Part shown: positions 1-10,743 of the stretch, one piece after another | Layout: each line of letters opens with the position of its first letter | Position numbering within the stretch: the first letter of the stretch is position 1 | Assembly: GCA_014526335.1 (NCBI GenBank) | Contig: JACTAT010000266.1 | Location: forward strand, 575,602 to 639,601 | DNA length: 64,000 bases | Reading direction: 5' to 3' | DNA from: Chrysaora quinquecirrha | Lineage: Eukaryota; Cnidaria; Scyphozoa; Semaeostomeae; Pelagiidae | Notes under the pieces: generated by a model | The model's database searches: none | Told to the model about the DNA's origin: nothing | The model's input: the letters and a program-made list of their open reading frames with translations, nothing else | Position numbers and translations under genes: made by a program

Positions 1-702
1 ATTTCACTGCCATTTTTTTACCTTCATCCAGAAGTTTGTTGTGATACTTTTACAGACATGCCACAAGTTAAATTTTTGTTCCAGGTCGAGTTTCCCTTAT
101 CCATTTTGCAATACTCTTGTTTTTATTTACTTATAAATGATGCTATGTGGAGTCCAGCATTCTTTAGGTAAGCAAATGAAAGTCTTTATTCATCAATTTC
201 AATAGCTGTTCTACTCCCTGACGTATTAGCCTTGGAAATACACAAACAATGTTAGAAGGTTATGTTCATGAAATATTCTACCATCATGGAAAGATTGCAT
301 ATCACCTCCCCACAAAATGTTTATATAAGAACAGGGACATTATGAAGCCAAATGATTTTGAAACATGCCACCTTCATTTACGTCAGCTCTGCATTGTCAG
401 TTCCACAATCCATTATATATTCGGAAAAGTCTTGAATATTTTCTTCACAGTGTGTCCAGTGTCTTTCTCCTTCTCTACACAAATTATCATCCACTGCCAT
501 CAATTTTTCAAGATGCTCAGTTTCATTTTCTTCAGCAACATGGTATCATCAAGTTTGTCATCAATGATTTCCTGCTAATCATAGTCAAAACATGAATCAA
601 TTACTTAACTAAGATAAATTTAAAAATAAATTTAAGGCTTAATTCATATGTGGAGCTTATGTCAAACTTATGTCAAGTCAATTGGCATACCGGAAAACCG
701 GG
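1..702. other. No supported gene
   Basis: AT-rich sequence with short open frames only. None resembles a known family or has convincing splice context, and no repeat or RNA gene was seen. Confidence 0.5.
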
Positions 703-857
703 ACATGGGACCCCTAGGTGGGACCCCAGGATGGGGGACCCCTAGGTGGGACCCCAGGATGTGGGACCCCGGAATGGGGACCCCTAAGGTGGGACCCCTG
801 GACGGGGGACCCTCAAGGTGGGACCCTGGGATGGGGGACCCCTAAGGTGGGACCCCG
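703..857. repeat. GC-rich GGGACCCC minisatellite
   Basis: Five to six imperfect tandem units of about 26-30 bases, each built from GGGACCCC followed by a TAGGTGGGACCCC-type half. The tract is strongly GC-rich against an AT-rich background. The open frame across it (648-845) is a by-product of the repeat and not a gene. Confidence 0.85.
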
Positions 858-2075
858 GACAAAAGTTTAACAAAGTTAATCCAGAATAAAGGGAAATATG
901 TTGCTTTTAAGAGCGGATATTCAACATAACACAACAAGTTTGCGTTATTTACTACAGTATAAGCTATAAATATATAACTGTGTCCTTTTAAAAAAAAAAT
1001 GATGTCCACTGTCATCAACATCAAATATGAGGTAAATAAAAATATTTAACTATTTTTTCCCTGTTTATATTTCGATGATAGAGGCTAATCCTAGTATTGG
1101 CAATTCTTTAAATGCAGGTTCTGTGTCGTTTCAGCATTCATTTTTGAATACTGTGTATTTTTTGTGCATGTATGATGAAGGAATGAAGTTCAACTTGAAA
1201 CTTCTTCTCCATATGCAAGTTTATAAAGCTTCACATATACTGTCACGTATTATCATTCCTTCATTATTCATGTAAATTTTAAGCATCTAATTTGAAAATG
1301 GTTTTTTAAAATTGAAATATTCGAAAATTGTTCAGATATTTGCAAGCAGTTGCATATCGCTTGTTGGCAAGGTGGTTATTTGGATACATGAGATAGGAGA
1401 ACTCTCACCCTCTCCAAGCTTGTATCTGCCAAAACATCCATTGAAGGTATCAAAGTGCTGCTGCACAAGGCTATTAAGATGCAGAAGAGACTAATGGCAA
1501 TGTTTACACATACAGTATGAACACGGTATTAACACAGCTTTCTTCTATATGAGAGAATGGAGTTATATATACAATGCATTCTTTCAGAATTACTTTGACT
1601 AATATATCTTCAATGTATAAGTAGGGCAGTAAATTTTTTAGCATCTTAATTATTCATTCCTTATTTTAAGATAACCTTTTCTTGGATTGCCACACTTTTT
1701 ACAAGGTAGGCGGTGTTATTGCTACAGGTAGCGAATCCACTCCTCTCATCTCTGCTCTGTCTGCCACAACCTCTTATTCTTCAGCTGTAAAAACATTAAT
1801 CATTTTTAGAATGAGATTTCAATAATTAAACCCTTTTACAGACCTCCATTCATTCTATCAGATATAACTGCCTTCAGCTTGTGGCTCTGTACCTGTAATA
1901 TGAGACAATGCAAATAGCCTTTATGGATAATATTGAAAAGTTGAAAAAACTTGGGACAATACCAGTCTTAATTAAATTTCTGCATTCAGCGGTTGGTTCA
2001 TACATGAGCTGAACGAATCTTGGAGCTCCGAATAACTAGTTGTTTCCCTTTTAATTCTTTTTTCATCCCTATTCA
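858..2075. other. Mostly featureless; one zinc-knuckle-like remnant
   Basis: No gene supported. On the minus strand near 1671-1715 the reading CKKCGNPRKGY resembles the CxxCGNPxKGHK tail of the Kolobok transposase at 10744-10856. It may be an old C-terminal exon remnant of a related element. The rest shows only unsupported short frames. Confidence 0.3.
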
Positions 2076-2281
2076 GTTGCGAAGGCACAATCTTAGTCCG
2101 ACATGTGGCTGATTGACATGAGATTGAGCCATTAGGTAACTCAAATTATAAGTTGAAGCTCTTTCAGTACATGAATATTAGATGGGTAAGACACAGTTTC
2201 AGTTTACTGTTTGAGTGACATAATGGCTTGATCTCATGTCAATCAGGCACACACCAGATTACAATGGCGCCCTCGCAGCAG
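2076..2281. mobile_element. MITE-like inverted repeat element
   Basis: Two arms of about 59 bases (2076-2134 and 2221-2281) are imperfect reverse complements around an 86-base loop. The best-matched core is GATTGACATGAGATTGAGCC on the left against its complement on the right. The short size, lack of coding sequence and inverted arms fit a MITE or fold-back element. A target-site duplication was not identified. Confidence 0.6.
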
Positions 2282-2740
2282 AATTAGACAGGGTTTTTTC
2301 TTGAAAAAAACTGGCTTGAAGCTTAACCTCAAATTTTATTACACATTTTGACTAAATCGACCATGGAGATTTCAAATCTGAGATGCGCCAAAAAAATCTT
2401 TATTGGAAGTTGACTTTTTTGCTTATGTCATCAACATGTGAAAAATGTACTTTGAACCCCTATAACACTTTGCAAGTACAAATTATGACAAAACTAACTT
2501 GATATATGAGCTCTACAAAGTCAGAGCTTTCAATGATGTATAATTTTTTGATTTTACCAAATTTTAAAATTTTAGTTATGACGTTATCTTTATTTGATGA
2601 CGTCATCATAGTCTTAAAAACAGGCACAACAACAACGAAAGATAACTTAGAATTTACGTTTGAACGGATTTAAATGTATTTCTGGGTGCTTAATTAAAAA
2701 ATTTATGTCCCGACGCTTTAAAAATCTAATATCATTCAAA
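2282..2740. other. Non-coding AT-rich stretch
   Basis: No gene seen. It contains a TGACGTCA palindrome near 2599-2606, with nothing nearby to make it a promoter. Confidence 0.4.
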
Positions 2741-2947
2741 TACCGTATTTCCTCTAACAAGCACTGTAAGATCTGAAGTATTGTAGAGGGCCTATATTGA
2801 AGGACTCGAGCATGAAGTTTATTATTTTTTTTATTTATAATATCTATTAAAAGTTTTGCTCTTATTATTACGTGCTTATAAGAGGGCAGCCCTTGTTTGC
2901 AAATTTACAAGTAGCGCTTATTAAAGGATATACAAATAGTTACGGTA
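2741..2947. mobile_element. Small MITE-like element with TACCGTA ends
   Basis: The stretch starts TACCGTATTTCCTCTAA and ends with the complementary TTACGGTA. Just inside both ends are related AAGCACT / AGCGCTTATTA segments in opposite orientation. It is about 207 bases, non-coding and internally AT-rich. This fits a small non-autonomous DNA element. Without a second copy in the window the boundaries rest on the 7-base terminal complementarity alone. Confidence 0.45.
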
Positions 2948-3100
2948 CAAAATGTATTCACCTTTATATATTTCTGATATGGAATATGTCCTGCTGTGTA
3001 TACATACATACACATATAGACATTTTGTCGTCATAATACATATGATATGCATATAAAGGAACAATGAAAAAAGACGATCTGGATAACAAAATACTATCGA

Positions 3101-3128
3101 CGCGTTTCAGCTATCGAGCCTTCCTCAG
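3101..3128 (-). ncRNA. Hammerhead-like motif of a Penelope-type element end
   Basis: Read on the minus strand this gives CTGAGGA, a short helix (GGCT / AGCT around a CGAT loop), then GAAACGCG. That is the order of the hammerhead core CUGANGA - stem II - GAAA. Metazoan Penelope-like elements are known to carry such minimal ribozymes in their terminal repeats. No reverse transcriptase was seen beside it, so it would be a solo end. A clear stem III and cleavage triplet were not found, so activity is doubtful. Confidence 0.4.
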
Positions 3129-3354
3129 ATATGCATATATATATTTATATTTATATTCTGTTTTTTTGATGAATGACATGTACAATCAGGTGTATTTTGA
3201 TTATCTTCCTTCGTTTACACTTCGATGGCGATTTGGTTTCTCTTCCTTGTTGGCAGAGACCAAGTACATGGTTGGTACGGCATCTCTCTGTAAAAAATTT
3301 TTTGTTTTTGAAGTTGCGAATCCTTCAAGATTGTTAAAAAAACTTTTCATGTAG

Positions 3355-3768
3355 CAACTAGCTTAAAAATTCTCAGAACAAAGGACAGGGCTGGAATATT
3401 GTTTAGGGTCAAAATTTTGGCCTGCATTTCCTAACAAATTTAGTCCACTGTCAATCAATATTAGGATCTTTTCGAAAACAATGAAGGTTGATGCTCTTGG
3501 TTTTGCTATTATTACAACAGATTTTATTTTCTAGAGTGCCTGCAACACACCGTAGAGGACCACGAGCTTTAGTATTTTTATTGGTAACCATCCTTCTCCT
3601 TGATCTTTATGCAGCTAGAATTATGATGTCAACATTGCGAAATAAAATAAATTTTGCATGTCCCCATAACTTTATGTCACAGAATTGGAAACGAGGCTTG
3701 TTTAACAGGGTGATTTGGTGCATCATTTTCATTGAAAAATAATTCTCATGTTTACCACCATAAGTCAG
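3355..3768. other. No supported gene
   Basis: Short open frames only (for example 3488-3742), with no family resemblance and no splice context. Confidence 0.4.
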
Positions 3769-3925
3769 TTAAAGTTTAAGTTAAAGTTAAAGTTGAAGTT
3801 TAAGATTGAGATTACGATTAAGATTAAGATTTACATTAACATTAAGGTAGAAGTTAAGATTAAGATTCCATTTAAGTTAAAGACTAAGATTAAGACTAAG
3901 GCTAAGTTGAATCAAATTGAGATCA
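3769..3925. repeat. Degenerate AAGATT/AAGTTA hexamer repeat
   Basis: A run of about 26 hexamers of the form AAGWTW, decaying to AAGACT towards the right. Its six-base period makes one frame read as alternating lysine and a hydrophobic residue. That explains the apparent 67-residue open frame without invoking a gene. Confidence 0.8.
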
Positions 3926-4639
3926 AGGTATTGATAAGATATGTATTATGATTCAAATTCATATTAAAAAGAAATATAGATGGCTCAATGCACAATGCCT
4001 TTGAGGTGAAAGTGGTTATTGGCGATTTTCATTTAAGGTGGTGGTCCTGAGATGATTTCAGGAGGTCTTACAGCCAAGGGCTAGTCGATATATACTAATT
4101 TCATAGTGGTCATGGCATTTATTTTGTGACATCAAACTTTCAGAGATGGTTATGCTGGGCTTCTTCAGTCTGCACCATTCGCTGGTGCACATGCACTGGT
4201 TTTGTCATTGCTTGACTTTCCACTAATACTTGTATCCGCCTTTGGGGTTATTTGGAGAAACCCCTTATTTCACAAGGCATTAAAATCTTTGTCTATACTT
4301 CAGACACGGATTGCTGGGTCATTAAATGTAAACTACTTCGTTATTTCATAATGACGACCAGCCATCAAGCTGCCTGGATAAACATATTAATCTGTATTCA
4401 TACTTGCTTTTTTTACTGGAAAATTTAAAGTTTTTGCAGATCATTAAAGTTATTCAGCGTTGATGTTTATATGGGTGTTAAGTGATCCGGCTTTAATCTC
4501 TTTTTGAACTTGATTTTCTGCCTTTAAATTAAAATGGAATGCTGTTACCTAGTTTCAAATTTATTGAGAAGAACATTCATTCAAAGCGAATGGAACCTAT
4601 TGTAAGCTAACGAAACCCTTTCAAAAAGCCATCACAAAG
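3926..4639. other. No supported gene
   Basis: No coding, RNA or repeat signal seen on either strand. Confidence 0.4.
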
Positions 4640-5270
4640 CATAGCTTGATAGCAGTATAATGCAGTATGAACAAGATCAACTACCTACTACCACAGCAGG
4701 ACCATGAATAATTGCAGGACTAAGCAACATGTATAATAACCTAAAGGCTTAAAAACTTTTAGGACTTAGAACCAAGAATATTTTTAGGACTAAGGAGCCT
4801 GAACAATAACAAGACGGTGGAAAAGGCCCAGGGAATGGGACTAAAGAACATGAACAGTAACAAGTCTGCAGAACAGGACCAAGTAATGGGGTTTTAGTGC
4901 ATAAATATTTTCAGGGCTACTGATCATGAAGAATAACAAGACTGAAGAGCAGGACCAAGCAATGGGACTTAAAACATGTATTATTTCAGGTTTCAGCAAC
5001 ATGATTTATGGCAACACTGAACAAGAGGACCAACGTATTAGACTGAAGACTGACTAAGGAACATAAACAGTATTAAGACTGATAAATATGACTAGGGAAT
5101 TCGACTGAGTACTGTGAATAATTTCAGGACTAAGCAACATACCATACAGAAAGAGGACTCCATTACACTAACTGATTTGAAACATAAAAACATCCTTGTG
5201 GACAAAAGCAGAGGAACAGGACCATGAGTGGCACCAGGAAACAGGCCTCAGGGCCATCAAGGGAAAAGAC
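4640..5270. repeat. Degenerate tandem repeat, ~75-base unit
   Basis: A motif of the form CAGGACTAAGCAACATGAA, then AACAAGACTGAAGAACAGGACC, recurs near 4713, 4790, 4838, 4913, 4987, 5050 and 5124. Most spacings are 63-77 bases, with one interval of 48. The units are strongly diverged, which suggests an old satellite. Confidence 0.65.
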
Positions 5271-5465
5271 TCAACACCATAAACAAGAAGCTAATGTGGA
5301 AAAAGCTTTGGACACCAAGTATTTCTGCAGATGGAAGGAAGGAGCTTCTAACAGCAACACATAAAATTAACATAGTTGCTGTTGTTACAATACCACCGTA
5401 GATCTTCACTGTTGGTAAGTGGGAAACACAATTCTTCTCCATAGACACGCACTCTATTCCATATC

Positions 5466-5533
5466 ATTGCATTGGAATAATTAAGGTCTTCTCAATAATT
5501 AAGGATTGCATTGGAATAATTAAGGTCTTCTCA
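5466..5533. repeat. 29-base direct duplication
   Basis: The block starting ATTGCATTGGAATAATTAAG is present at 5466-5494 and again at 5505-5533. The two copies are identical, so the duplication is recent. Confidence 0.85.
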
Positions 5534-6230
5534 GAAAGACTGGGACTATGTCAATGAATTTGGAATGAATTGGGGGTGTCAGGTCTGAAGTCATCGCATA
5601 TGTCCCACCAATAGTTATTTGAGCTGGAAACTGTTATTCGGTTAAGCATGAATGAGTCTGCTTAAAATTATCCAACCGTTGAGAAGTAGAAAGCATAAAA
5701 TTATCATCAACATCAGCTAATGAGACTGCAGCCAGAGAGTCACAAGAGACGATAAAGAACAACAATCCAGTAAGTCAAGTTGCAAGCCAAGCTGAAGAAT
5801 TTGCAACCAATAAGATACAGTACAGTAAAAACCCGCAAATAAGAACCAAAAATTAAGAGCCAGTGTCTTAGTGGTTTTTAAATTTTCTTCAAATATGAAA
5901 GGGATGAGGAATATAAAAGCCCAAAAAAGTGGACAAGCTTAATCAGTGGACATCTAGGCAGTGATTCCAATAATATCCAAGTTATTATGCACAAATTTTG
6001 GTCATTTTAAGTTTATAGGTCAAGTGGTTTTGACTGACTTGGTTCTTAAATGACTGGTTCCTATTTCTGGGTTTTAACTGTATTTATCGAGCCTGGATAG
6101 AAGACTGACATTCTGAGAACAACTGGCATTGGGGAGATCTAGCTTTCGAAAGTCACACAGGCTTCCACAGGTGTAGGTAGGCCTAAATTATCTATCTTTG
6201 GTTTCTGTAAATAGACTTTGTTAAATAAAT
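5534..6230. other. No supported gene
   Basis: AT-rich, with no family-level coding similarity seen. Confidence 0.4.
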
Positions 6231-6261
6231 TGATGATGATGATGATGATGATGATGATGAG
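6231..6261. repeat. (GAT)n microsatellite
   Basis: About ten uninterrupted GAT triplets. Confidence 0.95.
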
Positions 6262-6774
6262 GTGTGCATGAGAAATGCAGTGCTTTTTATTGATAACACT
6301 AAATTTAAATGTCCTGAAGATACACAATACTGTCATGAAATCAAATAATGCAGCGTGGAGTTATGTGAAGACAATTTGGGACATAAAATGGTAAAGGCCA
6401 TCAGTATGAAGAAGTTGGCTTTGAAAGAAGATCATTGGCATTTTAGGGCTCACAGAAAACAGAATAATTATGCTTAGATTCATTGCATCTCCTTCTTTAT
6501 GAACAGCAAAGGAGAGCTGTGAATGATTATATTATACTTCAATACATCACCATTAAGGCAATGTGAGGTGATGTAACAGCTGTAAACTCCGATTTATGGG
6601 TGATTAGTACAAATAGAAGGAAGAGATGACTGATGAAAATCGGGACTTTCCTTGCATGTTGAAACAACAGTGCAAGTAGTGGCAATATACCAACAAAAAT
6701 TTTAAGAGTGGCTAAAGAGGTGATTTGCCCTGATTTAGTCAATTGCATAAATGCTTTCAATGTTTCTTCGCAGA
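6262..6774. other. No supported gene
   Basis: Short frames only. The right edge abuts the LINE remnant that follows. Confidence 0.4.
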
Positions 6775-6775
6775 A

Positions 6776-7606
6776 AAGCTAAAAGAGGCAGAGGTCTGTG
6801 CGATCCATAAAAAGGACAATAAAAGCCAAAAAGCAAACTATAGACCCACCAGTATCCTTTGAAATATGTCCAAAATTTTTGAAAAAGTAACGAGTTAACA
6901 GATGAACACCTTTTTTATGAACTTTGCAGATGACACAACAATTTACAAATTACAATTTAAAAATCAAAGTTACTTTTGAACTCCGTAGTTTTGTGAAATT
7001 TTACTTACTGCAGGTTAATCTGGTTATTTTGTAGCAAATTAGCAAACACAGAAATCAATAAGACCCACAAGCATGCCCTGAGAACCTTATAAAGAAATTA
7101 CGACTCTACCTTTGAGGAACGTCTGAATAAGGGAGAAACAGAAACAATGCATAAAAGAACTTACAAAAACATATGATTGAGATATATAAATCAATAAACC
7201 ATCTCAATCGTGAGTACATGTGGGAAGTCTTTGTGAAGAAGGAAGTTCCCTATGACCTTTGTATCAAAGAACTATGTCAGCTCACTTCAACACTTTCTCA
7301 GCGATACAGCACTGACTCTCTGTGCTTTCGAGGGAGTCTATTATGAAATGGCCTAAACGATGAATTAAAACTGACAAAATTCTCTGGCAATATTCAAAAG
7401 AAAAATAAAAAGTTGAGATGGCAATAGCTGCACGTGCCACGTTTGCACTTAATTTAATGTAATTACTTATGTTAATAACTTTTCTTTATACTTTAATCGT
7501 TTTTTTCATAGATTGTAAATAGTTGGTCTTAATTAGATGCTTTAGACTAGAAACCAACCAACTGTAAATAAGTGTATGATTGATTGATTTATTGATTGAT
7601 TAATTG
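6776..7606 (+). pseudogene. LINE reverse transcriptase remnant, truncated and internally deleted
   Basis: Three pieces of a non-LTR reverse transcriptase lie in order. At 6776-6890 a reading with HKKDNKSQKANYRPTSIL corresponds to the conserved finger region ending in NYRPISIL. At 6915-6950 FMNFADDTTIYKL holds the catalytic FADD box. At 7040-7440, over several frames, there is the tail of the same protein family (ALRTL, a stop, then EIYKSINHLNREYMWEVFVKKEVPYDL in a neighbouring frame). Most of the palm domain is missing between the first two pieces, and there are many stops. A 3' tail of TTGATTGATT-type repeats at about 7576-7606 marks the 3' end. The copy is 5'-truncated, as is usual for LINEs, and long dead. 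Confidence 0.75.
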
Positions 7607-8134
7607 AACTCAACAAACCGCAAAACAAAAGGTATCTTTGTAATCGGTCTTTTCTGGAGAGAGTCTTTGGCGAAAAAAATCTTCAAAAATGTTATGAATT
7701 AAAAGAATTAAACAATAGGTACTAGAGTCGAAATAAAATGCGACAGGATTACGATTTCTTGAAGTCATGTTGGCGTAAAATTTATCAGCATTGTACTTAT
7801 AAGTTCTATGATTCGGCTAAACAAAAGGCAATTCATACGAAAACGATTCATATGCCAAATTAAACATGTGAATGAATTGTATCTGAGAAATGTTTCCACC
7901 TTATAAAAGGAAAGTTGAAAAAAATTTGACCCTGCATCAACGGGTACCAGGGCTAGTAGCTTCATAAAGTGAAAGATTGCATTGGGATCTAAACCAGCTA
8001 ACAATATTAAATATGATTCAATGTGAGCTACACAGTAGTTGAATGTAGATGAAGTGTATGATCAATGTGTGGAGAAAGATCCCACGAAGAGAAACAATAT
8101 AAATTCCATTGAAAAAATTCTTGACTTTTATGAG
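7607..8134. other. No supported gene
   Basis: AT-rich, with no recognisable coding or repeat structure. Confidence 0.4.
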
Positions 8135-9200
8135 TCAAAAAGCTTTTCTCTGTGCATATTTCAGGGCAGTGCTTTGGTAAACGTCCAATATGTGCAGCTC
8201 CAAGATCCTTTCAATGGTTCTGTTTTTATGGAAAGGCCCCCAAATAGTTGAAACAATTCCTGAGCTTTCCTGTCTCTTAAAATTGCAGAATTTCTCTTGT
8301 CCAATCAAAGTAATAATGTTGCTAGTATTCAGATCAATGTGGAAAGCATCATAACCAACTTGCCAAAAAACTGAACAAGTTGCGAGATATAGATACAACT
8401 TATGAAGTGACAGAGGCATACAAGATGACGATGAAAGGAAATAATATCCACGTGCAAGCTTGTAAAATTGAGTCTCAACAGAACTGTTTCTTTTGAAGAA
8501 ACTTTATCTAGACTATAGGCCAATTCTTTATATATGCCATCCATTAAGGTTGATGATTGTTGAATGGGATTTTGTTTAAACAATAGAATTTCCTTTTTCA
8601 TCCTTTGAATCTCTTGGATCTTCTACCTTGTTATTTTTTGAGCTTTCATTAATAGGAGACTTGTATGGTATTTCTATCGTCTCTGTTGCATGAATGGATT
8701 TGTCATTATATTCGTTGTTAAGAGGATATGGTGGTGTTGATATGTTTGAATTTGCAGAATTGGTGAGACTTTCTTTTGGTTTTGCTATTTGTTGGCCTTT
8801 AACATGTATTGAAGGCAGGTACATAGGAATAAAATTATCAATATTGTCACTTACAAAGCAGTCAGTGGCTGAAGGAAAGTGTACATAGACCTTCACCTAT
8901 GGATCAGAGGAAGTAGTTGTAAGATGAGAAATGCTGAGTTGAATTTCCTCGTACAATTTTTGCCCTTTTTTTCTTGAATGCTTGTTGGTCAAAACAGCAT
9001 AGTATCTGTCATCATTGCCAATATTAAGAAAGAGGTCATCTCGAATTTCCAAAAAGTTATGGGCCAAGCAGGTGGTGTTTGAAATGTCTGAATCATTTCA
9101 GAAAGGTTGAAGGATGCTCAGGTGGTATTGGGTTGTTGTGGTCAATTTTTAATGTTTTTATTGTGCATAGGAAATCGAGAATGAGTTGTGGAATATCACT
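8135..9200 (-). pseudogene. Unrecognised decayed coding-like region
   Basis: On the minus strand several frames read like protein, broken by stops and frameshifts. One near 8900-9080 contains FLEIRDDLFLNIGNDDRYY, and it runs on into a frame at 8576-8896 containing VHFPSATDCFVSDNIDNF. Further unlinked frames follow to 8135. The residue composition and continuity across frame breaks suggest a degraded protein-coding element, but I recognise no family. It lies immediately left of the Kolobok element and outside its terminal repeat, so it is probably unrelated to it. Confidence 0.3.
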
Positions 9201-9423
9201 TATGCATTGATCTATATTTCCATTAAAAAATAGCTTTAAAGGAAAGCAACTAAAATTGAAGTATTAATAGAAGAGAAAATCATGTTGGTCTTATGATAAT
9301 GTTCATATTTTAAAGTAGCAAAGTAACGCTCTTCCATAACTCAGAGATGAAGATCTCGAATAATAAGATTATTCTCAAGTCCATCATCAACTGTTCAGTA
9401 TACAGCAAGGTCAATGCAATTAA

Positions 9424-9541
9424 AGGGCTACTATCACCATATCGTATTTTGGTGTTTTTGGGTAGTTTTTGATGCCAAAACACGTTCTGTAACTTTTAAA
9501 TTTGATAATTACCTCATTAACACGCTTTTTAACACCTCCAA
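9424..9541. repeat. Left terminal inverted repeat of the Kolobok element
   Basis: This matches the reverse complement of 14620-14736 almost base for base, with scattered substitutions and one or two single-base indels. Beyond it the two sides still share a short GTGAYGTAGATCCCGGAA block (near 9597 and 14540), suggesting sub-terminal homology interrupted by divergence. Confidence 0.9.
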
Positions 9542-9733
9542 AAATTCAAAATTCAGTGAGAAAAACGCTGAATTTGGGGACTGGGTCGAGGCTTTCTGTG
9601 ATGTAGATCCCGGAATACCTGCTGAACTGAATCAATCAAAGTTCTCAAGCTTCGTTGTGCGTGAGTTCATAGTTTGCTTACTGATTTTTCCTCCGGTATT
9701 TTAAAAAACTTGTGCTTCTGCATTAGAATTAAA

Positions 9734-10694
9734 ATGTCGAATTACGATTCAGAGTCAGACGAATCTATTGGTATCGTTTCTGTTGCGAATAGCTTAAATT
9801 TTCAGCAAGAACAGGAGGATGGATTCGTGGGAGCTGGGCCTAGGACTGTTGTGGATGATAACCTGGAGCTCGAAGATGAAGCAGATTTTGATGTCGCTGA
9901 GCCATACGGAGATCAACCTTTGGCTGATGAAGAATGGATTCAAAGATATCAGGAAGAAGTTAGGGTAGCTAATGAAAAGGAAGCTCACTTGAGACGACGA
10001 CTTGATGGGACCGACTTGGTTGAGAACTGGTGAGCTATCTTCTTGTACCTGTAGTTGTTTGTCATTTGGTTGTAAAAGCCCGAAAGTATTCATTGGTCTT
10101 GCATTTTAAAACCGTTCTTCAAATGTTCTTATCTACCCAACAGTTCCTGTTGAAGAATATGAAGACCTTACTTCAAATATTCTAGGTGCAGCTGTGGTCA
10201 TTGCAGTATAGAGAAACTTATGAATCCCCAAGAATGCAAGTGTTGTAAAGAAATCGAAGGTTGCAGTATAGCATTGATAGATGTCAAAGTTGTTGAGGAG
10301 TTTGGACAGGTTCCACCTTGTGTCACCCTTCATCCAGGCTTCAATCATGTTTGCTTGTCTTGATGGACTCTTCGTCTTGCTGCTGAAAAGTACAAGACTA
10401 AGTTGTATGCCAGATACAGAAGAATTATTTCTGAATCAAAGTGAATGATGATTTTTTTTTAAAAACACATTTATCAATCATTTTAGGAAGAGACCTCCAC
10501 CCTTAGATTTCTTCTAAAAAATTCTTTTTTTCCATATTAATAGATTTATGAGAGCAGTTGCATATCGGCAATTCACCCGCCTTATGCATGGAAGGCTTGG
10601 GGAAAGAAGAATTCCTCTTCCTGCATGTGCATATCATGTTATCAGGAACAAGTTTCCAACAAATGAACAAGTTGGGTTTCAAGAAGATAACTGA
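9734..10694 (+). pseudogene. P2X7 receptor C-terminal-like (ballast-type) zinc-binding protein
   Basis: There are three exons: 9734-10029 (donor GTGAGC), 10186-10440 (acceptor TTCTAG, donor GTGAAT) and 10544-10694 (acceptor TTAATAG), all joining in phase. Exon 1 is an acidic leader beginning MSNYDSESDES. The exon 1/2 junction makes the W of WCSCGHC. Exon 2 goes on with ECKCCKEIEGC and TLHPGFNHVCLS, and exon 3 gives AYRQFTRLMHGRLG. This order, WCxCGxC - CxCCxEI - LHPGF - VCL - YRQFxRxxxGxLG, is that of the cysteine-rich zinc-binding tail of P2X7 receptors. The channel part is absent. One in-frame TGA (10361-10363) breaks the otherwise intact frame. It lies just inside the left terminal repeat, so it is probably cargo or an accessory gene of the Kolobok element. 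Its role there is not known. Confidence 0.8.
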
Positions 10695-10743
10695 TAATGA
10701 AGGTGTGCACTCACACACTTTATAATACTCACTGTTAAATCAA

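Noticed and set aside
249..595. Two overlapping plus-strand ORFs near the window start
   Set aside because: Hydrophobic low-complexity translations, no family resemblance, no splice context.
648..845. Open frame rich in W, D, P and G
   Set aside because: It spans the GGGACCCC minisatellite and its periodic residues come from the repeat.
3748..3951. Lysine-rich 67-residue ORF
   Set aside because: It is the translation of a degenerate hexamer repeat, with no start context or homology.
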